64,000 nucleotides of DNA from an uncultured Bacteroidia bacterium. Lineage in GTDB: Bacteria > Bacteroidota > Bacteroidia > Bacteroidales > UBA932. The notes beneath the pieces are model-generated. The model worked only from the letters and a program-made list of their open reading frames with translations. It searched no databases and had not been told where the DNA came from. The stretch covers positions 124,001-188,000 of the forward strand of contig CADCHE010000002.1 in assembly GCA_902801205.1 (NCBI GenBank), in the 5' to 3' direction. Below are positions 59,891-64,000 of this stretch, one piece after another. A program made the position numbers and the translations under genes. Within the stretch, counting starts at the first letter, position 1, and each line of letters starts with the position of its first letter.

Positions 59891-61023
59891 AGATGCTCGT
59901 GAATGAATTTCCAGGCGGGTGCCTTGTAGTACCGGTGCCCGCCGTCGCCCACCGCCAGGGCGCAGGCGCCCTGTCCGGCCGCCTTGAAGATGGCTTCCGT
60001 CTTGCGGAACTCCGCCTTCGCAGCCTCCAGCGGGAAGATCGTGTCGTCCTTCCCCTGGATGATGAGCAGGTTCCGCCCGGCGACCAGGCCGGCGACGTCG
60101 CCCATGTTCCCCAGGTTCAGCATGCCCGGCAGGTAGTTGCACTCGCAATGGCGGATGTTTCCGATGCTGGCTTCATAGGAGGAGAAGGCGCCCGAGGGGA
60201 TGCAGATGGCGATGCGTGTGTCCACCGCGCCGGCATAGAGGGTGGCGGTGCCGCCGCCCGAATGTCCCGAGACGACGATCCGGTCCGGATCGGCCTGCAG
60301 GTCCGCCAGGGCCCAGTCGATGAGCTTCATGATGTCCCAGACGCGTTCGCCCACCGGCGTGCGTCCGATCAGCAGGTCGTGCAGCATGTAGTCGTGGCAG
60401 GAGCTGGTCGCATCGGCCTTCAGGTCCTGCCGTGTGCGGGTCTTCCCGAAGGCGCGGGCCGTCGGGGCGATGGCGAGGAACCCTTCGCGGACCGCCTGGA
60501 GCGCGATATTGCGTTCCCCGTCTTCCGCCAGGACGCGGTCGTTTTCATTCCAGTAGACCCCGGCGAACAGCTCCGTGTTCTTGGAGTGGCCGTGCGGGGT
60601 GATCATCAAGGGCAGCGGCCCCGTAACGCCGGCGGGCCGCAGGACGACGACGGGCAGCAGCACGTCCGGCTCCGTCCAGACTTCCCAGCGTTCGCGGGTC
60701 GCGAAGCCCAGGTCTTCGCTGTCGATCTGGCGGGCCGTCGGGACGAATCCTTTCATCTCGCTGCGCATCCGGTCGAGGCCGAGCGTCTTCTCCAGGTCGG
60801 AGCGGAACCGTTTCTGCCAGCGACGCACGCTGCCGTGCCAGTGTTCCCAGGCGTAGATGCCGTCGGCACGGCCGTACAGGGCGTTGAAATGGTCGTCGGC
60901 GAGCGGGAATTCCGCGTCTGCGGCATATGTTTTGCCGGAGGATGTCTTCGCGGGCGCCTGCGTCCGGGCCGGAACGGCCGGAAGCAGGAGCAGCAGGCAC
61001 AACAGGATACTGATTCTTTGCAT
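59887..61023 (-). CDS. Secreted alpha/beta hydrolase (carbohydrate-esterase-like)
   Basis: A 378-residue protein with a signal peptide (MQRISILLCLLLLLPAVPA). The nucleophile elbow VSGHSGGG holds Ser255; a DDTIFP segment gives the likely Asp and GDGGHRYY the His. The oxyanion-side segment ITPHGHSKN matches acetyl-xylan-esterase or dienelactone-hydrolase-like families. The likely role is removing ester groups from plant glycans. First gene of the operon leading into rdgB, recO and GH32. Confidence 0.82.
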   Translation of the reverse strand: MQRISILLCLLLLLPAVPARTQAPAKTSSGKTYAADAEFPLADDHFNALYGRADGIYAWEHWHGSVRRWQKRFRSDLEKTLGLDRMRSEMKGFVPTARQIDSEDLGFATRERWEVWTEPDVLLPVVVLRPAGVTGPLPLMITPHGHSKNTELFAGVYWNENDRVLAEDGERNIALQAVREGFLAIAPTARAFGKTRTRQDLKADATSSCHDYMLHDLLIGRTPVGERVWDIMKLIDWALADLQADPDRIVVSGHSGGGTATLYAGAVDTRIAICIPSGAFSSYEASIGNIRHCECNYLPGMLNLGNMGDVAGLVAGRNLLIIQGKDDTIFPLEAAKAEFRKTEAIFKAAGQGACALAVGDGGHRYYKAPAWKFIHEHL

Positions 61024-61045
61024 AGGCGGGAAGTGTTATCTTGTA

Positions 61046-61079
61046 CAAACCTACGAAAAAGTTTATATTTTTGCACAAA
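61046..61079 (-). promoter_or_regulatory. Promoter of the alpha/beta hydrolase-rdgB-recO-GH32 operon
   Basis: On the minus strand, TTTG (61079-61076), 22 bases, TAGGTTTG (61053-61046), then a 22-base leader. It interleaves with the divergent S41 peptidase promoter, so the two share about 30 bp of DNA. Confidence 0.5.
61066..61073 (+). promoter_or_regulatory. -7 promoter element of the S41 peptidase gene
   Basis: TATTTTTG, 15 bases before the ATG at 61089. The -33 candidate is a CTTG about 22 bases upstream. Confidence 0.5.
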
Positions 61080-61088
61080 TTCGGCGAT

Positions 61089-62708
61089 ATGAAAATGAGA
61101 AGATTTGTTTTGGCTGCGCTGGCCGCGCTGGCGGTGACCACTGCCTACGGCCAGTCGAACGGCTTCAAGCTCGGCAAATGGACGGAGATCCACAATGCGG
61201 TGCTCAAGGAGCTCAACCGCTCGTATGTGGATTCCCTGCCCGTCGACCGCATCAGCCTGGCGGGCATCGACGCGATGCTGGAAGAACTGGATCCATACAC
61301 CGTATATATTCCGGAAGAAGAGAATGAAAACCTCCAGATGATGATCGCCAAGACTTACGGAGGCATCGGCGCCATCATCTACAAGCCCGACCGGAACGGC
61401 TCCGTCATCATCGACGAACCCTATGCCGGGTCTCCGGCTGCCCGGGCCGGCTTGCGCTGCGGCGATGAGATCGTCGCCATCGACGGCGCGACGACGGCGG
61501 GACTCACCTCGCAGGAGTCTTCCGACCGGATGAAAGGAAAGCCCGGCACTTCCGTTACCTTCCGGGTGCACAAGGTGCGTACGGCCGACACCGTCGACGT
61601 CAAGATCACCCGGGAGCGGATCCATCTGCCCGACGTGGAATACGCCGGGATGCTGTCCGACGGAAAGACCGGTTACATCTACCAGAGCGGCTTCACCGAG
61701 AATGTCTCCGGTGCCGTCCGCGAGGCCTTCCTCTCCCTCAAGGCGCAGGGCATGGAGAAGCTGGTGCTGGATCTGCGCGGCAACGGCGGCGGCGTCCTGC
61801 AGGAGGCCGTCTCGATCGTCTCGCTCTTCGTCCCGAAGGGTTCCCTGGTCGTTTCCGCCCGGGGAAACAACTCCCTCGAGACCCGTGAATACCGCACCAC
61901 CACCCATCCCATCGACACGGAGATTCCGATCGTCGTGCTGGTCAACCGCTTCTCGGCTTCGGCTTCGGAGATCGTCTCCGGCGCCCTGCAGGACTTGGAC
62001 CGCGCGACCATCATGGGGCAGCGCACCTTCGGGAAAGGCCTCGTCCAGAGCATCCGGCCCCTGCCCTACAACGGGCAGCTGAAGGTGACGACGGCCAAGT
62101 ACTACACCCCGTCCGGCCGCTGCGTCCAGGCCATCGACTACGCGAACCGCGGCGAGGACGGCGAGGCGCTCCAGATTCCCGATTCGCTTACGCATGAGTT
62201 CAAGACGGCCGGGGGACGGACCGTCCGCGACGGCGGCGGCATCACGCCCGACGTCGTTCTGGAACCGCACACCTACAGCCGGCTCGCCCTGTCGCTGTTC
62301 AACTACAGCTCCGTCCCGAGCGAATACACGCTCCGGTACGTCCGCAGCCACCCCGAGGCCGATGCGGATTTCCGCCTCTCCGACGCGGACTATGAGGATT
62401 TCATCGCCTTCGCCAAGACGCAGGACTTCGACTACCGCTCTTCCGCCAAGGCCCTCTTCGACCAGATGAAGAAGGAACTGGAGGAGGACGGCCTGGCCGG
62501 CACGATGACCGAGCAACTGGATGCCCTGCAGAAGGCCATCGAAATGGACAAGGAGACGTACCTGCGCCTCAAGAAGGATGAGATCGTGCCCCTGCTCGAG
62601 GAACGGATCGCCGCCCGGTACCATTTCCAGGAGGCCGGGATCCGCGTCCGGCTGCGTTACGACGAGGAGCTGAAAGACGCGTTGACGCGCCCGCTCATCG
62701 CCCTGTAG
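61089..62708 (+). CDS. C-terminal processing serine protease (S41, CtpA/Prc type)
   Basis: A 539-residue exported protease (signal [21 protein letters not shown]). A PDZ domain (about 85-175, [20 protein letters not shown]) precedes the S41 core: [17 protein letters not shown], the catalytic Ser291 in RFSASASEI and Lys316 in FGKGLVQ, 25 residues apart as in Prc. These proteases trim C-termini of periplasmic or envelope proteins. The C-terminal helical extension is typical of Bacteroidetes members. Confidence 0.93.
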   Translation: MKMRRFVLAALAALAVTTAYGQSNGFKLGKWTEIHNAVLKELNRSYVDSLPVDRISLAGIDAMLEELDPYTVYIPEEENENLQMMIAKTYGGIGAIIYKPDRNGSVIIDEPYAGSPAARAGLRCGDEIVAIDGATTAGLTSQESSDRMKGKPGTSVTFRVHKVRTADTVDVKITRERIHLPDVEYAGMLSDGKTGYIYQSGFTENVSGAVREAFLSLKAQGMEKLVLDLRGNGGGVLQEAVSIVSLFVPKGSLVVSARGNNSLETREYRTTTHPIDTEIPIVVLVNRFSASASEIVSGALQDLDRATIMGQRTFGKGLVQSIRPLPYNGQLKVTTAKYYTPSGRCVQAIDYANRGEDGEALQIPDSLTHEFKTAGGRTVRDGGGITPDVVLEPHTYSRLALSLFNYSSVPSEYTLRYVRSHPEADADFRLSDADYEDFIAFAKTQDFDYRSSAKALFDQMKKELEEDGLAGTMTEQLDALQKAIEMDKETYLRLKKDEIVPLLEERIAARYHFQEAGIRVRLRYDEELKDALTRPLIAL

Positions 62709-62726
62709 GAAGCTGTGATGATTTCC

Positions 62727-62757
62727 TTGCAGTTACCGTCCGAAATGCGTACATTTG
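62727..62757 (+). promoter_or_regulatory. purM promoter lying inside a terminator hairpin
   Basis: TTGC/CTTG at 62726-62730, about 19-20 bases, TACATTTG (62750-62757). The -7 box covers the loop of the hairpin at 62735-62770. Predicted transcription starts in the right arm of that hairpin. Confidence 0.5.
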
Positions 62758-62774
62758 CATTCCGGACGGTTTTT
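62735..62774 (+). terminator. Terminator hairpin of the S41 gene, overlapping the purM promoter
   Basis: ACCGTCCG (62735-62742) pairs with CGGACGGT (62763-62770); inside it AATGC (62744-62748) pairs with GCATT (62757-62761) across an eight-base loop. Four more T follow the right arm. The right arm can alternatively pair downstream with CGTCCG (62775-62780). Confidence 0.7.
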
Positions 62775-62780
62775 CGTCCG
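62763..62780 (+). promoter_or_regulatory. Alternative hairpin at the 5' end of the purM mRNA
   Basis: CGGACG (62763-62768), loop GTTTTT, CGTCCG (62775-62780). It uses the same bases as the right arm of the terminator, so the two stems exclude each other. In transcripts begun at the purM promoter only this stem can form, almost at the 5' terminus. Confidence 0.55.
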
Positions 62781-62794
62781 CAACGCACAGAACT

Positions 62795-63865
62795 ATGGCA
62801 GTCGATTATGAAAAGGCAGGCGTCAGCCTCGAGGCAGGCTACGACGTCGTACGGCGGATCAAGAAGCATGTGGCATCCACGGCCCGTCCGGGCGTGATGG
62901 GGAACATCGGCGCGTTCGGCGGGATGTTCGACCTCTCCTCGCTCGGCGTGAAGGAGCCGGTCCTGGTGAGCGGCACCGACGGCGTCGGGACGAAACTCAA
63001 GATCGCTTTCGCGATGGACAAACACGACACCATCGGTATCGACGCCGTAGCCATGTGCGTCAACGATGTGCTCGCACAGGGGGCGGAGCCCCTCTTCTTC
63101 CTGGATTATGTCGCCCAGGGCAAGACGCGGCCGGAGGTGGTGGAAGCCATCGTGGCCGGTGTCGCCGAGGGCTGCCGGCAGGCCGGATGCGCCCTGGTGG
63201 GCGGTGAGACGGCCGAGATGCCGGGCATGTACGCCGACGGCGAGTACGACATCGCCGGCTACACGACGGGCGTGGTCGAGAAGGCCCGCCTGATCGACGG
63301 CACCCGCGTGAAGGCGGGCGACGTGCTGCTGGGCATCGCATCCACCGGCGTCCACAGCAACGGGTTCAGCCTCGTCCGCAAGATTTTCTCCGACGCCGGG
63401 CTCGACCTGCACAAGGCCTATCCCGAACTGGACGGCTCCGTCTCGACGGACGGCGATCCTTCCGCACCCCGCACGGCGGGCGCCCCGCTCGGCCTGGTGG
63501 CCCTGACGCCGACCCGCATCTACGTGAAGCAGGTGCTGGATGTCATCCGCCACTGCGACGTACACGGCGTCGCCCACATCACGGGCGGCGGCTTCGACGA
63601 GAACATCCCCCGCATCCTGCAGGAAGGCCAGGGTATCGAAATCCAGGAAGGGACCTGGGAGATCCTCCCGATCTTCCGTTTCCTGGAGGCACAGGGCCGC
63701 ATCCCGCACCGCGAGATGTTCAATATCTTCAACATGGGTATCGGCATGGTCCTCGCCATGGACGCCGCGCAGGTTCCCGAGGCGCAGGAGCGTCTCGCCG
63801 CCTTCGGCGACCGGGCCACGGTGATCGGCCGCGTGACGGATCGTCCCGGCGTCGTGATCCTGTGA
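62795..63865 (+). CDS. purM: Phosphoribosylformylglycinamidine cyclo-ligase (AIR synthetase)
   Basis: A 356-residue enzyme of de novo purine synthesis that converts FGAM to AIR with ATP. Motifs: [57 protein letters not shown] and [14 protein letters not shown], all standard for PurM. Length is normal. Its stop overlaps the purN start (TGATG). The leader contains an 18-bp hairpin; no PurR-type operator is evident. Confidence 0.96.
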   Translation: MAVDYEKAGVSLEAGYDVVRRIKKHVASTARPGVMGNIGAFGGMFDLSSLGVKEPVLVSGTDGVGTKLKIAFAMDKHDTIGIDAVAMCVNDVLAQGAEPLFFLDYVAQGKTRPEVVEAIVAGVAEGCRQAGCALVGGETAEMPGMYADGEYDIAGYTTGVVEKARLIDGTRVKAGDVLLGIASTGVHSNGFSLVRKIFSDAGLDLHKAYPELDGSVSTDGDPSAPRTAGAPLGLVALTPTRIYVKQVLDVIRHCDVHGVAHITGGGFDENIPRILQEGQGIEIQEGTWEILPIFRFLEAQGRIPHREMFNIFNMGIGMVLAMDAAQVPEAQERLAAFGDRATVIGRVTDRPGVVIL

Positions 63866-64000
63866 TGAAACGCCGGCTTGCCATATTCGCCAGCGGCGCG
63901 GGCTCGAATTTCGAGGCCATCGCCCGGGCGTGCGCCGACGGCACCCTGCCCGCGGAGGCGGTGCTGATGGTCTGTGACCGGCCCGGCGCGGCGGTCATCG
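63865..64000 (+). CDS. purN: Phosphoribosylglycinamide formyltransferase, 5' part only
   Basis: The frame begins at the ATG overlapping the purM stop and runs off the right edge after 45 codons. The N-terminus [20 protein letters not shown] is the typical PurN start (ASGxGSN phosphate-binding loop). PurN transfers a formyl group from formyl-THF to GAR, two steps before PurM in the same pathway. Confidence 0.9.
   Translation, partial: MKRRLAIFASGAGSNFEAIARACADGTLPAEAVLMVCDRPGAAVI

Noticed and set aside
1-64000. tRNA, rRNA, integrase, phage or IS elements other than the RAYT locus
   Set aside because: Reading the gaps gave no cloverleaf, no rRNA-like stretch and no integrase or DDE transposase; a tRNA scan was not possible here, so a cryptic RNA gene cannot be fully excluded.

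Overview
The window looks like a chromosomal segment of a high-GC member of the Bacteroidales. Evidence: SusC/SusD pairs, BACON, DUF4861, DUF1735/DUF4361 and DUF4965-type proteins, lipoproteins and secreted glycoside hydrolases throughout, a FeoA-FeoB fusion, tandem deoxynucleoside kinases, and the Bacteroidetes promoter pattern (TTTG, about 20 bases, TAnnTTTG). An uncultured gut or rumen lineage near Alistipes or Cryptobacteroides is a guess from base composition and gene content; nothing in the window fixes the genus.

Layout. 1-0.43 kb: 5' part of a Tat-exported metallo-beta-lactamase-fold protein (minus). 0.54-2.4 kb: a RAYT-type HUH transposase with exact 73-bp direct repeats on both sides and a GGGAATGGC satellite. 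2.4-8.3 kb (minus): uvrA, a GH78-type rhamnosidase and menA. 8.3-12.9 kb: an MBL hydrolase, a DUF4965 glutaminase-like protein (plus) and an NhaC antiporter (minus). 13-18.7 kb (plus): two deoxynucleoside kinases, an acyl-CoA synthetase and FeoAB. 18.8-22.3 kb: a mosaic, partly AT-rich stretch of small secreted proteins, with a duplicated promoter plus signal-peptide cassette. 22.3-28.3 kb (minus): GH51 arabinofuranosidase, then a three-gene sugar operon (PHP-like protein, aldolase/short-chain dehydrogenase, double class II aldolase) that ends in a strong terminator.

28.4-38.7 kb (plus) is one tight unit: GH78, LRR lipoprotein, two Tat MBL proteins, a second larger LRR lipoprotein, a GH99/WbsX-like protein, then a terminator. 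38.8-57.0 kb (plus) is a polysaccharide utilisation locus of ten genes: DUF4861, BACON protein, BNR_4 propeller, SusC1-SusD1, SusC2-SusD2, DUF1735/DUF4361 surface binder, a Ca-motif protein of unknown function and, overlapping it by four bases, a LacI regulator. The first gene's promoter lies between two near-identical LacI-type palindromes. 57-61 kb (minus): alpha/beta hydrolase, rdgB, recO and GH32. 61-64 kb (plus): an S41 peptidase, purM and the start of purN.

Read together, the accessory genes suggest use of a rhamnose-containing, probably uronate-bearing plant or algal glycan: GH78, GH51, a GH145/PL25-type propeller and deoxysugar-type aldolases. That substrate is inferred. The least explained parts are the RAYT/repeat locus, the mosaic locus at 18.8-21.1 kb, and the LRR/Tat-MBL/GH78 operon.
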